A DNA stretch of 64,000 nucleotides from Novispirillum itersonii. Lineage in GTDB: Bacteria; Pseudomonadota; Alphaproteobacteria; Rhodospirillales; Rhodospirillaceae. This document shows, piece after piece, positions 47,023-56,250 of the stretch. Numbering within the stretch: position 1 is the first letter of the stretch; every line of letters starts with the position of its first letter. Under the pieces are notes generated by a model that saw only the letters and a list, made by a program, of their open reading frames with translations, made no database searches and was not told the origin of the DNA. The translations under genes and the position numbers were made by a program. Location: contig NZ_JACIIX010000001.1 in the NCBI RefSeq assembly GCF_014205675.1, positions 606,989 to 670,988 of the forward strand. The letters run 5' to 3'.

Positions 47023-48179
47023 GATGTCACCACCACGACGTTGGAGTGTTCCCACGACACATGGACCCGGTCATGCCAGGTCAGTTCCGGTTCCGACGAA
47101 CGGGTCTGGTTCTGAAGGTCAACCCGGACCAGACGCCCGCTGTCGAGGCGGACCAGATAGGTGCTTTCCCCGCCGAGATAAACGATATCCTCCACCACCC
47201 CGGTGGCGGTGTTGTAGGTGGCGTCCGCCGGCGGTTCCTTCGACAGGGCGATCTTTTCCGGCCGCACCGCCGCATAGACGGTTGCCCCCTCGCGGGAGCT
47301 GATGCCGTGACCGACATAGATCGGCACGCTGAGATCCGGGCAGCCGATGACCACATGCCCCGGCTCGTCTTCCAGCAGCGGGCCTTCGAAGATATTCACC
47401 GACCCGAAGAACTCCGCCACGAAGCGGGTGTTCGGGTATTCGTACATCGCGTGCGGAGTATCAACCTGAAGGATCCGGCCCTGATTCATGATGGCGACGC
47501 GGGTCGACATCGTCATCGCCTCCTCCTGATCATGGGTCACGACCACAAAGGTGATGCCAAGGTTTTCCTGAATGTTGACCAGCTCCAGCTGGGTGCGTTC
47601 CCGCAGCTTCTTGTCCAGCGCCCCCAGCGGTTCGTCCAGCAGCAGCACCTTTGGCCGCTTGGCCAGTGCCCGGGCCAGTGCCACGCGCTGCCGCTGCCCG
47701 CCGGACAGTTCATGCGGCTTGCGGCGGCCCAGATGGCCCAGTTCGACCAGATCCAGCATCTCCGCCACCCGCTGGCGGACCTGATCGCGCGGCAGGCCGT
47801 CCTGCTTCAGGCCAAACGCCACATTCTGCTCCACCGTCATATGCGGGAACAGGGCGTAGGACTGGAACATCATGTTGACCGGCCGCTCGTAAGGCGGCAC
47901 CCGGGTCATATCCTGACCGTCGATCAGGATCCGGCCCGAGGTCGGCGTCTCGAATCCCGCCAGCATGCGCAGCAGCGTGGTCTTGCCACAGCCCGACCCG
48001 CCCAGCAGGGAGAACAGCTCCCCCTGATAGATGGTCAGGGACACATTGTTGACGGCGACAAAATCGCCAAACGACTTGGTGACGCCTTCAATCTGGATCA
48101 AGGGCTTGAGCAGATCGGAGGCTTCGCCTTTCTCGGTCCGGGCGACCTGATCCTGAAGGCTGCGGGCTTGCTGAGACAT
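47019..48179 (-). CDS. potG: Putrescine/polyamine ABC transporter ATPase
   Basis: 386 residues. Walker A GGSGCGKTT, Q-loop FQSYALFPHMTV, signature LSGGQRQRVALARALA, Walker B VLLLDEPLGALD, H-loop VVTHDQEEA, and a C-terminal TOBE regulatory domain (about 300-386). All motifs are canonical, in contrast with the secretion ATPases of this window. A hairpin lies in the 107-bp gap to potF. Confidence 0.96.
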   Translation of the reverse strand: MSQQARSLQDQVARTEKGEASDLLKPLIQIEGVTKSFGDFVAVNNVSLTIYQGELFSLLGGSGCGKTTLLRMLAGFETPTSGRILIDGQDMTRVPPYERPVNMMFQSYALFPHMTVEQNVAFGLKQDGLPRDQVRQRVAEMLDLVELGHLGRRKPHELSGGQRQRVALARALAKRPKVLLLDEPLGALDKKLRERTQLELVNIQENLGITFVVVTHDQEEAMTMSTRVAIMNQGRILQVDTPHAMYEYPNTRFVAEFFGSVNIFEGPLLEDEPGHVVIGCPDLSVPIYVGHGISSREGATVYAAVRPEKIALSKEPPADATYNTATGVVEDIVYLGGESTYLVRLDSGRLVRVDLQNQTRSSEPELTWHDRVHVSWEHSNVVVVTS

Positions 48180-48237
48180 GCCGGGACAGACCCTTTAAAA
48201 ATGCGGGGGACGGGGATGAGTATACACAAAACCGCAA

Positions 48238-48265
48238 CCGCCCGGACCTGTTCAGGACCGGGCGG
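48238..48265 (-). other. Intercistronic hairpin between potF and potG
   Basis: CCGCCCGG pairs with CCGGGCGG, with an inner CCTGNNCAGG-type pairing. On the minus strand it is followed by a moderately T-rich tract (TTGCGGTTTTGTG). It probably reduces readthrough so that the binding protein is made in excess of the transporter subunits. Function is inferred. Confidence 0.55.
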
Positions 48266-48286
48266 CTGGATCAGGGACCGGGGATG

Positions 48287-49387
48287 TTACTTCCCGGTTT
48301 TGATCTTGTTCCAGATGCGGGTACGCAGGCGCTCCGCCTTCTGGTCCGGGGTCTTCTTGACGAACAGGTTGTTCAGCACCGCCTCGGTCGGGTAGACCGC
48401 CGGGTTGCCGGAGATGGATTTATCCACCAGATCCGTCGCCTTGGCGTTGGCGTTGGCGTAGAACACCTTGTTGGAGATCCCGGCGGTGATTTCCGGCTTC
48501 AGCACATGGTTGATGAACAGCATGGCGTTTTCCGGATGCGGGGCATCCTTCAGCACCGCCATGAAGTCGAACCACATTTCAGCCCCTTCCTTGGGGATGT
48601 TGTATTCGACCTTCACGCCGTTCTTGGCTTCTTCGGCGCGGGAGGCGGCGATGAACATGTCACCGGAATAGCCCATGGCCACGCAGATATCGCCGTTGGC
48701 CAGCGCGTTGATGGATTCAGAGGAATGGAACTTGGTGATGTACGGACGCACCGCCATCAGCAGCTTTTCCACCTTTTCCAGATCCTTCGGATCGTTGGAA
48801 TTCGGGTCCAGCCCCAGATACTTCAGGGCCGCCGGGAACACTTCCGACGGGCTGTCCATCAGGTAAAGCCCGCACTTGGAGACCTTCTGCGCCCACTTCG
48901 GGTCAAACAGCAGGGCCCAGGAGTCAACCGGGGCATCCTTACCGGCGGCGGCGGCCACCTTCTCCGGGTTGTGGGCGATGCCGTCGGTGCCCCACATGTA
49001 AACGATGCCGTGCTTGTTGTCGGCATCGAAGGCGGCGGCGCTCTTCATCAGCTTCGGGTCAAGATTGGCCAGATTGGCGATCTTGGCCTTGTCGAGCGGG
49101 CGGAACACCCCGGCCTGAACCTGACGCTGGAAGAAGGCCCCGGTCGGCACCGCAAGGTCGTATCCCGACTTGCCCGCCAGCAGCTTGGCCTCCAGCATTT
49201 CGTTGGAGTCATAGACGTCAACGGTGACCTTGATGCCGGTTTCCTGCTCGAACCTGGCAATGGTGTCTTCACCAAGGTAGTCCGACCAGATGTACAGGTT
49301 CAGCTTCTTCTCTTCGGCGGCCTGCACCCCGACAGAAGCGAACATAACGGCGGCAAGGCCGAACAGAAACGCGCTGGACTTACGCAT
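48287..49387 (-). CDS. potF: Putrescine-binding periplasmic protein
   Basis: A 366-residue solute-binding protein with signal peptide (MRKSSAFLFGLAAVMFASVG, cleavage near QAA). Family motifs: LNLYIWSDYLGEDTI, YDSNEMLEAKLLAGKSGYDL, MWGTDGIAHNPE. ATG at 49387 with AAGGGG about eight bases upstream; the frame is open upstream but not family-like. First gene of potFGHI, divergent from the putrescine oxidase gene, which supports putrescine as ligand. Confidence 0.96.
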   Translation of the reverse strand: MRKSSAFLFGLAAVMFASVGVQAAEEKKLNLYIWSDYLGEDTIARFEQETGIKVTVDVYDSNEMLEAKLLAGKSGYDLAVPTGAFFQRQVQAGVFRPLDKAKIANLANLDPKLMKSAAAFDADNKHGIVYMWGTDGIAHNPEKVAAAAGKDAPVDSWALLFDPKWAQKVSKCGLYLMDSPSEVFPAALKYLGLDPNSNDPKDLEKVEKLLMAVRPYITKFHSSESINALANGDICVAMGYSGDMFIAASRAEEAKNGVKVEYNIPKEGAEMWFDFMAVLKDAPHPENAMLFINHVLKPEITAGISNKVFYANANAKATDLVDKSISGNPAVYPTEAVLNNLFVKKTPDQKAERLRTRIWNKIKTGK

Positions 49388-49588
49388 GTGGGGCCCCTTC
49401 TTGTGTTCCGGGCAGTTGTAGGCTGTGCGCGGGAGACAACCCCCGGCAGGCGCCATGACGGCGCGCTGACCGCAGGCCGAAAGCGCTGTATTCAGACTGT
49501 CGCAACCTTTGCAGCGTCGCGCAAGTTGATATTGCACAGCAACTGGTTCAGGGTTTTACCCATCGTTTCCGTCCACATCATGGGTGTC
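49388..49588. promoter_or_regulatory. Divergent control region between potF and the putrescine oxidase gene
   Basis: About 200 bp shared by two divergent putrescine-related transcription units. It contains AGTTG and CAACT separated by 11 bases at about 49522-49542, a possible operator. No convincing promoter hexamers. Confidence 0.35.
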
Positions 49589-50860
49589 ATGCATCCCCAG
49601 ACAACCTCCTGGTATTCCGCCACCGCGACCCCCGCCCCGGACCTGCCGCCGTTGCAGGGGGACCATACGACCGACGTCTGTATCATCGGCGGCGGTCTGA
49701 CCGGCTGTTCCGCCGCCCTGCATCTGGCCGAACGCGGTTACCGCGTCATCCTGCTGGAGGCGGAACGGATCGCCTTCGGGGCCTCCGGCCGTTCCGGCGG
49801 GCAGATGATCGCCGGGTTTAACCGGGATACCGGGGCCATTGCCCGCCTGACCGGGCCGGAGGATGCCCGGCGGCTGTGGGACCTGTGCGAGGACGCGCTG
49901 GACCTGACCCGCAGCCTGATCCGCACCCACGCCATCCCCTGCGATTTCCGCGATGGCACGGTGTTCGTCGGTGAAAAACCCCGTCACCACGCCGATATCG
50001 AGGCCACATACGCGGAATGGACCCGTCTCGGCCGCCGCGATCTGGCGGTGTGGGACCGGGACGAGACCCAGCGGCAGGTGGCCAGCCCCCGCTATACCAG
50101 CGGTCTTTATGATCCGCACGGCGGGCATCTGCACCCGCTGAACTACACCCTTGGCCTTGCCGCCGCCGCCCGCGCCGCCGGGGCGCAGATGTATGAACAC
50201 TCCCCGATGCTACGCTGGCAGGAAGGAGATCCCGCCCGGGTGGAAACCCCGCAGGGCAGCGTGCGGGCCCGCTTCGTTATTCTGGCAGGCAATGCCTATC
50301 TGTGGGCGACGGAGCGCCGTCTGGGCCGCCGGATCATGCCGGTCGGCACCTATATCGCCGCTACCGAGCCGTTGGGCGAGGAGCGTGCCAGCACCCTGAT
50401 CCGCTCCGGCGCAGCGGTCTGCGACATGAATTTTGTCCTGAACTATTTCCGTCTGTCCTCTGACCATCGCCTGCTGTTCGGCGGGCGGGTCAGTTATTCC
50501 CGCCTTGATCCGGCCGATGTCGGGGCGGCGATCCGCCGCACCATGCTGCGCATTCTGCCGCAGTTGGCCGATACCCGGATGGACTATGCCTGGGGCGGCC
50601 ATGTTGCCATCACCGTCAACCGCCTGCCGCATTTCGGGCGGCTGGCCCCCAATGTGCTGTTTGCTCAGGGCTATTCCGGCCACGGCATCGCCCTGACCGG
50701 GTTGGCCGGGCGGCTGATGGCCGAAGCCGTGGCCGGACAGGCCGAACGGTTTGATGTGTTCAGCCGCATTCCGCACCTGCCGTTCCCCGGCGGCACCGCT
50801 CTGCGCACCCCGCTGCTGGTGCTGGCGATGGCATGGCACCGCCTGCGCGACCTTCTGTAG
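49589..50860 (+). CDS. puuB: FAD-dependent gamma-glutamylputrescine oxidase-like protein
   Basis: 423-residue DAO-type flavoprotein. FAD motif CIIGGGLTGCSAALHLAERG near residue 30, then FGASGRSGGQMIAGFNRD. Strongly PuuB-like segments: GLYDPHGGHLHPLNYTLG, VILAGNAYL and FAQGYSGHGIALTGLAGRL, with the C-terminal IPHLPFPGG. PuuB oxidises gamma-glutamylputrescine to the aldehyde in putrescine breakdown; no puuA, puuC or puuD is in the window. Start at the ATG at 49589; one at 49580 is also possible, and neither has a strong ribosome site. Divergent from potF. Confidence 0.88.
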   Translation: MHPQTTSWYSATATPAPDLPPLQGDHTTDVCIIGGGLTGCSAALHLAERGYRVILLEAERIAFGASGRSGGQMIAGFNRDTGAIARLTGPEDARRLWDLCEDALDLTRSLIRTHAIPCDFRDGTVFVGEKPRHHADIEATYAEWTRLGRRDLAVWDRDETQRQVASPRYTSGLYDPHGGHLHPLNYTLGLAAAARAAGAQMYEHSPMLRWQEGDPARVETPQGSVRARFVILAGNAYLWATERRLGRRIMPVGTYIAATEPLGEERASTLIRSGAAVCDMNFVLNYFRLSSDHRLLFGGRVSYSRLDPADVGAAIRRTMLRILPQLADTRMDYAWGGHVAITVNRLPHFGRLAPNVLFAQGYSGHGIALTGLAGRLMAEAVAGQAERFDVFSRIPHLPFPGGTALRTPLLVLAMAWHRLRDLL

Positions 50861-51085
50861 ATGTGCCCCATAAACCCGGCCAACAAGCCCATCTGTAGGG
50901 TTCCGCTCTGGCGGTGATCGCAAATCAGCTTTTGGCAACCCCTGCCGCTGCGGGTACTCTATCGCCGATGCCCTGCCCGGCAGGCCGCAGCGGGGTTGCG
51001 GGATGACGTAAGGGAAGCTATGGAATCGCCAGAACCGGCCGGTCAGGACCGGCAGACGATCCGGCAAGCAGGAAACTGAGAACTG

Positions 51086-51607
51086 ATGAGTGATCTCAAG
51101 GCAGGCGTGAACCAGCTGTTTCTCCGCGAGGAGGAACTGCGCAAGGCGATGGAACTGCTGTTCTTCGCCTACCGCGACTTTACCGCCGAAGCCGATGTGG
51201 TGCTCTCCGACCTCGGGCTGGGCCGGGCCCACCACCGGGTGATCTATTTTGTCGGCCGCCACAAGGATATCAGCGTCTCTGATCTGCTGCGGATCCTGCG
51301 GATCACCAAGCAGAGCCTGTCCCGGGTGCTGAGTGAACTGGTGCGCGAAGGCTATATCCTTCAGAAGCCCGGCCAGCAGGACCGCCGCCAGCGCCTGCTG
51401 GACCTGACCGACAAAGGGGTGGATCTGGAACGCCAGTTATCCGAACGCCAGCGCCAGCTGGTGGCCCGCGCCTTCCGCGAAGCCGGGGGCGAGGCCGTCG
51501 ACGGCTTCCGCAAGGTGATGATCGGCATGATCGACGAGCCGGACCGCGAACGCTTCCTGCCCGCCCCCGGGACTCCGGCGGCCCTGCTGCGCCGGGCCCG
51601 CCCATGA
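51086..51607 (+). CDS. MarR-family transcriptional regulator
   Basis: 173 residues with a winged helix: recognition helix in SDLLRILRITKQSLSRVLSELV and the wing KPGQQDRRQRLLDLTDKG, both classic MarR features. Its stop overlaps the start of the response-regulator gene (ATGA), so it is translationally coupled to a two-component pair. The unusual one-operon combination of MarR, OmpR-type regulator and sensor kinase is one I associate with Rhodospirillales. Confidence 0.93.
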   Translation: MSDLKAGVNQLFLREEELRKAMELLFFAYRDFTAEADVVLSDLGLGRAHHRVIYFVGRHKDISVSDLLRILRITKQSLSRVLSELVREGYILQKPGQQDRRQRLLDLTDKGVDLERQLSERQRQLVARAFREAGGEAVDGFRKVMIGMIDEPDRERFLPAPGTPAALLRRARP

Positions 51608-52311
51608 GCCCGGTCACCGACATCAACGGTGACGGTGCCCACCTGCTGGTGGTGGATGATGACACCCGCCTGCGTGACCTGCTGCGGCGGTTCCTGTCGG
51701 AGCGGGGCTATGTGGTCACCGCCGTCCCCGATGCCGCCGAAGCCCGCGCCCATCTGGCGGTGATGGACTTTGACCTGCTGGTGGTCGATGTGATGATGCC
51801 CGGCGAGGATGGGTTTTCCCTGACCCGTGGCATCCGCGAAACCTCGGACGTGCCGGTGCTGATGCTGACCGCCCGCGATGAGGCGGATGACCGTATCACC
51901 GGCCTCTCCGGCGGGGCCGATGATTATCTGACCAAGCCGTTTGACCCACGGGAACTGCTGCTGCGCATCAACGCCATCCTGCGGCGACGGCCACGCCCGG
52001 TGGTGGAGGATGCCCCGCGTCAGGTCCGTTTCGGGGAGTTCCTGTTCGATCTGGAGCGGCAGGAACTGACCTGCAACGATGACCCGGTCTACCTGACCAC
52101 CGCCGAGCAGGACCTGTTGCAGGCTCTGGCCCGTCAGGCCGGGGAGGCGGTCAGCCGCGATACGCTGGCCGAGGTGCTGGGGATTGATGGCGGGGCGCGG
52201 GCCATTGACGTGCAGATGACCCGCCTGCGCAAGAAAATCGAGGCCGACCCCCGCCAGCCCCGCTATCTGCTGACCGTCCGGGGCACCGGCTACACCCTGC
52301 GTCCGGGCTGA
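51604..52311 (+). CDS. OmpR-family response regulator
   Basis: 235 residues. Receiver domain with acidic pocket VVDDD, phospho-acceptor Asp in LLVVDVMMPGEDGF, Thr in MLTARDEA and Lys in YLTKPFDP. The C-terminal winged-helix Trans_reg_C domain contains LTTAEQDLLQALARQ, DVQMTRLRKKIE and VRGTGYTL. It is followed after four bp by the cognate histidine kinase. Targets unknown. Confidence 0.95.
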   Translation: MSPVTDINGDGAHLLVVDDDTRLRDLLRRFLSERGYVVTAVPDAAEARAHLAVMDFDLLVVDVMMPGEDGFSLTRGIRETSDVPVLMLTARDEADDRITGLSGGADDYLTKPFDPRELLLRINAILRRRPRPVVEDAPRQVRFGEFLFDLERQELTCNDDPVYLTTAEQDLLQALARQAGEAVSRDTLAEVLGIDGGARAIDVQMTRLRKKIEADPRQPRYLLTVRGTGYTLRPG

Positions 52312-52315
52312 CCGC

Positions 52316-53680
52316 ATGGCCCGGCTCAACCGCCTGCACCTGCGCCTGTTCGGCACCCCGCTTCCGGTGCGGAAACTGGCGCCGCGCGGCCTGCTCGGGC
52401 GGTCCCTGTTGATTCTGGTCACGCCGATGGTGCTGTTGCAGGTGGTCACGGCGATCATCTTTTACGACCGCCACTGGGACACCGTGGCCCGGCGGCTGGC
52501 CGAAGGAATCGTTGGCGATATCGCCACGGTGATGGACCTGATGACGCGGTTCCCCTCCTCCGCCGATCAGGACTGGATCTTCACGCTGGCCCGGAACCAG
52601 ATGGGCCTGACCGTCACCTTTCAGGACGGGGCGATTCTGGCCAACCAGCAGTATGACCAGCCCGATTACGACATGCTGTCGGTGCTGGAACAGCTGCTAC
52701 AGGACCGGGTCGAACGGCCGGTGGTGATCGACGGCAGCCTGTTTGACCGCACCATTCAGGTGAAGGTGCAGCTGTCCACCGCCGTGCTGATCATCGAGAC
52801 CCCGACCAAACGGCTGTACAGCTCCACCACCTATATTTTCGTGCTGTGGATGGTCGGCACCTCGCTGGTGCTGATCGGCATCGCCACCCTGTTCCTGACC
52901 AATCAGGTCCGCTCCATCCGCCGTCTGGCCGACAGTGCCGAACGCTTCGGCAAAGGGCAGGATGTGCCGTCGATCAAGGAAGAGGGCGCACGCGAGGTGC
53001 GGCAGGCCGCCCATGCCTTCAACGTGATGCGCGAACGCATCCAGCGCCAGATCGCCCAGCGGACGGAAATGCTGGCCGGGGTCTCCCACGACCTGCGCAC
53101 CCCGCTGACCCGGATGAAACTCCAGCTGGCGATGATGCCCGACTCCCCTGATGCCGCCGACCTACAGGAAGACGTGGCAGAGATGGAGCGGATGGTTGAA
53201 GGCTATCTTGCTTTTGCCCGGGGAGAAGGGACCGAGACCGTCGTGGAAACCGACCTGACGGATCTGGTCGATCAGCTGGCCGGACGGTTCCGCCGCACCC
53301 ACCCGTCCTTGCAGGTCCGGGGGCTGAACATTCCCCCGCTGCTCCTGCCGCTGCGGCCGACCGCCATCGAGCGCGGCCTGTCCAACCTGCTCAGCAATGC
53401 CGCCCGCCATGGCAAAACCGTGCGGCTCAGCCTGCGCCGCCGCACCAACTGGGTGGATCTCGTGGTCGAGGATGACGGGCCGGGGATTCCGGCCAACCGC
53501 CGGGAAGACGTGTTCCGCGCCTTCTGGCGGGCGGAAGCCTCCCGCAATACCCAGACCGGCGGCATCGGCCTTGGCCTGACCATCGCCCGCGATGTCGCCC
53601 GGGTCCACGGTGGCGACATCCTGCTGGGCGACAGCAAGGCCCTCGGCGGGCTGGAAGCAACGCTGCGCCTGCCGCTGTAA
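52316..53680 (+). CDS. EnvZ-like sensor histidine kinase
   Basis: 454 residues. Transmembrane helix 1 at about 28-50, a periplasmic domain of about 120 residues, helix 2 at about 170-195, HAMP domain to about 250, H-box LAGVSHDLRTPLTRMK, N-box LSNLLSNAARHG, G1 box EDDGPGIP and G2 box GGIGLGLTIA. The organisation and spacing match EnvZ-type osmosensor kinases. Signal unknown. Ends 14 bp from a convergent gene. Confidence 0.94.
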   Translation: MARLNRLHLRLFGTPLPVRKLAPRGLLGRSLLILVTPMVLLQVVTAIIFYDRHWDTVARRLAEGIVGDIATVMDLMTRFPSSADQDWIFTLARNQMGLTVTFQDGAILANQQYDQPDYDMLSVLEQLLQDRVERPVVIDGSLFDRTIQVKVQLSTAVLIIETPTKRLYSSTTYIFVLWMVGTSLVLIGIATLFLTNQVRSIRRLADSAERFGKGQDVPSIKEEGAREVRQAAHAFNVMRERIQRQIAQRTEMLAGVSHDLRTPLTRMKLQLAMMPDSPDAADLQEDVAEMERMVEGYLAFARGEGTETVVETDLTDLVDQLAGRFRRTHPSLQVRGLNIPPLLLPLRPTAIERGLSNLLSNAARHGKTVRLSLRRRTNWVDLVVEDDGPGIPANRREDVFRAFWRAEASRNTQTGGIGLGLTIARDVARVHGGDILLGDSKALGGLEATLRLPL

Positions 53681-53693
53681 GCGGGGCGTTTCC

Positions 53694-54929
53694 TCAGGGA
53701 TTACCAACCAGCTTCAGGGCCCGGCGGAACGTGCTGATCGAGTGGTTCGGCAGCGGCACGAACGGCTTGCAGGCCTTGCGGCAGTTGCGCTTCAGGTGGG
53801 TCACCGCCTCGTGGCTGACGCAGGTCACCGGGCAGAACACCACATCGGCGCAGGAGACCGCCCCGGCCAGACGCGGGCAGCCGTCATCCAGACCGCCGTC
53901 ATGGTGGACAAACACCCCGTTGCAGGCCTTGACCACATCCTCCAGATGGCGGGCGGCATGGCCGATCCCGCCGACATACAGGATCTGCCGCCGTTCCAGA
54001 TCAATCCCGTCACCGGTATCATTGGACACCACACGGTCCGGCGGAGCGGCCCGCCGCGCCTCCTGCCAGCGCAGCTCGGCATCGGCAAGGCGCTGCTCCA
54101 GTCCGCGCCGGTCGGCTTCGTCTTTCTGGCGCTGCTCCAGCGCCTGTTCCAGACGGCGCTGCACCGCATCCAGTGCCCGGGCCACCGTGTCTTTCTCGGC
54201 CTGAACCTGCCGCAGACTCTGCTGGACGGCAGACAGGGCCGCGCCGCTTTCCAGTTCGGCCAGACGCTCGGCAAGCTGATCGGCCCGGCGGCGTTGAATG
54301 TCCCCCACCGCCGCGTCCCGGCGGGCCGCGTCCCGGTCCTGCCGGGCCTGCGCCAGATCGGCGCGGGTGCGCAGCAGCTCCGCCGTCAGATCGGACACCT
54401 GCTTTTCCAGTCCCGCCGTCCGTTGCAGATCCACCCGCTGTGCCGCACCGGACAGATGCGACAGCATGTGGACCTCGCCATAGACCCGGTCCTTCAGGGC
54501 CTGCAACTCCAGCGGATGGGTCATCAGCGCCCAATAGGCCCCGGGAATATCCCCGCCGTTGCGGGCCTCAGCCCACAGGCGGCCCAGCGTCTCCTCATCC
54601 GCGGCGCGGACAATCCGGGACACCGTTGCCGCATGGCGCTTATCCAGCAGCCGCCCCACCGCCTTGCCCAGCACCCGGTTATCCGAAGCCAGATGGACGA
54701 TGGCCCCGTGCAGCCGGTATTCCGACGCATCGGCAGGAAGGTTGAGCCCGATCTTCGCCGCCAGCTTGCGCAGGTCAGCCAGCGTCAGACAGGTTCCGAT
54801 CACGCTGCACAGCCAGCGGCTGGGCACCTCATCCAGCCGCTTGCGGCGGGTGGTTGCCGACAGGGCCGGGGCCGGAGCGGTGGACAGCGGAGTCCGGGAC
54901 AGGGAAGACAGGGACGGCAGAGTGCACAT
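53694..54929 (-). CDS. DUF2325 domain protein with central coiled coil
   Basis: 411 residues. N-terminal helical domain with LCSVIGTCLTLADLRKL; a long Ala/Arg/Gln/Glu-rich coiled coil at about 170-300; then a C-terminal DUF2325 domain (about 310-411) starting QILYVGGIGHAARHLEDVV, with two cysteine-containing patches (ADVVFCPVTCVSHEA, KRNCRKACKPFVPLP). The conserved Cys and His suggest metal or redox sensing, but no function is established. ATG at 54929 with GAGG seven bases upstream, eight bp after the previous gene; together they form an operon behind a Fur-like site. Confidence 0.85.
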   Translation of the reverse strand: MCTLPSLSSLSRTPLSTAPAPALSATTRRKRLDEVPSRWLCSVIGTCLTLADLRKLAAKIGLNLPADASEYRLHGAIVHLASDNRVLGKAVGRLLDKRHAATVSRIVRAADEETLGRLWAEARNGGDIPGAYWALMTHPLELQALKDRVYGEVHMLSHLSGAAQRVDLQRTAGLEKQVSDLTAELLRTRADLAQARQDRDAARRDAAVGDIQRRRADQLAERLAELESGAALSAVQQSLRQVQAEKDTVARALDAVQRRLEQALEQRQKDEADRRGLEQRLADAELRWQEARRAAPPDRVVSNDTGDGIDLERRQILYVGGIGHAARHLEDVVKACNGVFVHHDGGLDDGCPRLAGAVSCADVVFCPVTCVSHEAVTHLKRNCRKACKPFVPLPNHSISTFRRALKLVGNP

Positions 54930-54937
54930 GGGCAACC

Positions 54938-55636
54938 TCACTCAGCGGCATACAACAGGGCGGAAGCGGGCTGGGATGCCCCTGCCGGGCCGGGGGACGC
55001 CTCAGACCGGCGTTCCGCCGCCCGGGCCTCATCCAGCAGGGACCGGAGCTGGCGGATATCATCCGTCGCCGCCGCCAGATCGCGGAGGATCCAGCGGTTG
55101 CCCCAGGATCCGCTCCAGCTTTCCTCGAAACCGCTGCTGACTCCTTCCGCCGAGACTTCCAGCGCCAGCAGCATCCGTTCCAGCGCCCGGACCCGGTCAG
55201 CCGGGGCCAGCAGATCCAGAAACGCCATCCGGGCCCGGATCACCGCGCGCAGAATTCCGCCACCCCCCTCCAACGGGGCAGCCATCCCGCGCGTCAGCTG
55301 GCGCATTGCCTGTGCCCCGGGGATCAGGGCATCCCCGGCCCCCGGATCCGGCCGCAGGGCTTCCGAGCGGATCAGGCCACGCAGCAGCCCCCACACCACA
55401 TCGGCACAAGGGACGGTCGGCAGGTCGAGCGACTCCAGCGCCAGCATCAGATCCTGCTGGGTCAGCGGCCGCCGGTGCGCCATGCCAAGGGCCATCAGAA
55501 CCGTCAGCTCCGGCCCCCATCCGCCGCCGACTGCGGCAGACAGGCCCCCGCGTCCGGCCCGCGCCATGGGCCAGGGCAGGGGAAAGGCAGCCTGTCCGTC
55601 ATAAAGATCCTGAATCGGCATGGCCTGAAGGGGCAT
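54938..55636 (-). CDS. Hypothetical protein, partner of the DUF2325 protein
   Basis: A 232-residue soluble, mainly helical protein that I do not recognise. It starts MPLQAMPIQDLYDGQ, has a Gly-rich segment (RAGRGGLSAAVGGGWGPEL), then a region like a winged-helix core (LTVLMALGMAHRRPLTQQDL, DVVWGLLRGLIRSEALR), and an Ala/Pro-rich tail. A DNA- or RNA-binding role is a guess from that segment. ATG at 55636 with GGAG seven bases upstream. Its stop is eight bp before the DUF2325 start. Confidence 0.75.
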   Translation of the reverse strand: MPLQAMPIQDLYDGQAAFPLPWPMARAGRGGLSAAVGGGWGPELTVLMALGMAHRRPLTQQDLMLALESLDLPTVPCADVVWGLLRGLIRSEALRPDPGAGDALIPGAQAMRQLTRGMAAPLEGGGGILRAVIRARMAFLDLLAPADRVRALERMLLALEVSAEGVSSGFEESWSGSWGNRWILRDLAAATDDIRQLRSLLDEARAAERRSEASPGPAGASQPASALLYAAE

Positions 55637-55694
55637 GGGTCGTCTCCGTCCTGAGCACGGGCGGGGGTGCCCGGATATCCGGATGTCGGATATA

Positions 55695-55713
55695 ATTGCG
55701 AATGACTTGCAAT
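55695..55713. promoter_or_regulatory. Fur-like palindrome upstream of the DUF2325 operon
   Basis: The 19-bp ATTGCGAATGACTTGCAAT pairs at seven of nine arm positions and resembles proteobacterial Fur boxes such as the GCAAATGA-type. It sits about 60 bp before the operon start within an AT-rich patch. Iron regulation is a prediction. Confidence 0.55.
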
Positions 55714-56250
55714 TGCATATCCTGTTTCCGCAGGTTCGGCAAGAAAAACCGTCCCGCCCCTTGATCAGGCCCCATACATCAGCAAAGTCTTGACCACAGA
55801 AGGGGAGTGGATCAGCATGGGGGACAGGGCATTCACCGCCCCCGGCCAGGCGCCCCACCCAGCACACACGGTGGTGTTTTCCACGGGCCACGGCCCGCAC
55901 CGCGCTGACCTTCTGAAAAAATCACGGTTTCTGAAAGATCGCTGCCCCGAATGATGCCGGTCACAGCCCGGCAGTCCCATTCCGGTTTAGACATCCTGAC
56001 GGTTGTTGCACTTCTTTCCTTTGATTTTTCCCTGCTTTTCCATGGTTTCGCCACAGTTGGCCGATTGTTTCGCCACGATCCGCTGGCAGGGTGCCGTTAT
56101 CGGCTGATCCCTGCCGGTCCATCCGGTGACGCAGCAGATCAACCCTTGCGAAGGATTCGCATCGACCCGATATCTCATCCGCAGGCGGCACCCGCCCCTG
56201 TTTCCCTCTCACCCCTGGCCCAATCTCCCCCCAGATGAAGAGGTGACATC
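55714..56250. other. Long divergent intergenic region
   Basis: About 540 bp with no gene I would defend. It contains an exact 10-bp direct repeat GTTTCGCCAC at 56045-56054 and 56067-56076, offset 22 bp (two helical turns), and a CT-rich stretch at 56010-56045. The promoter of the small plus-strand gene must lie in its right part. Confidence 0.5.

Noticed and set aside
55951-56238. A 95-codon plus-strand ORF in the long intergenic region
   Set aside because: No ribosome site, no recognisable domain, and it overlaps the region holding the direct repeats and the promoter of the next gene.
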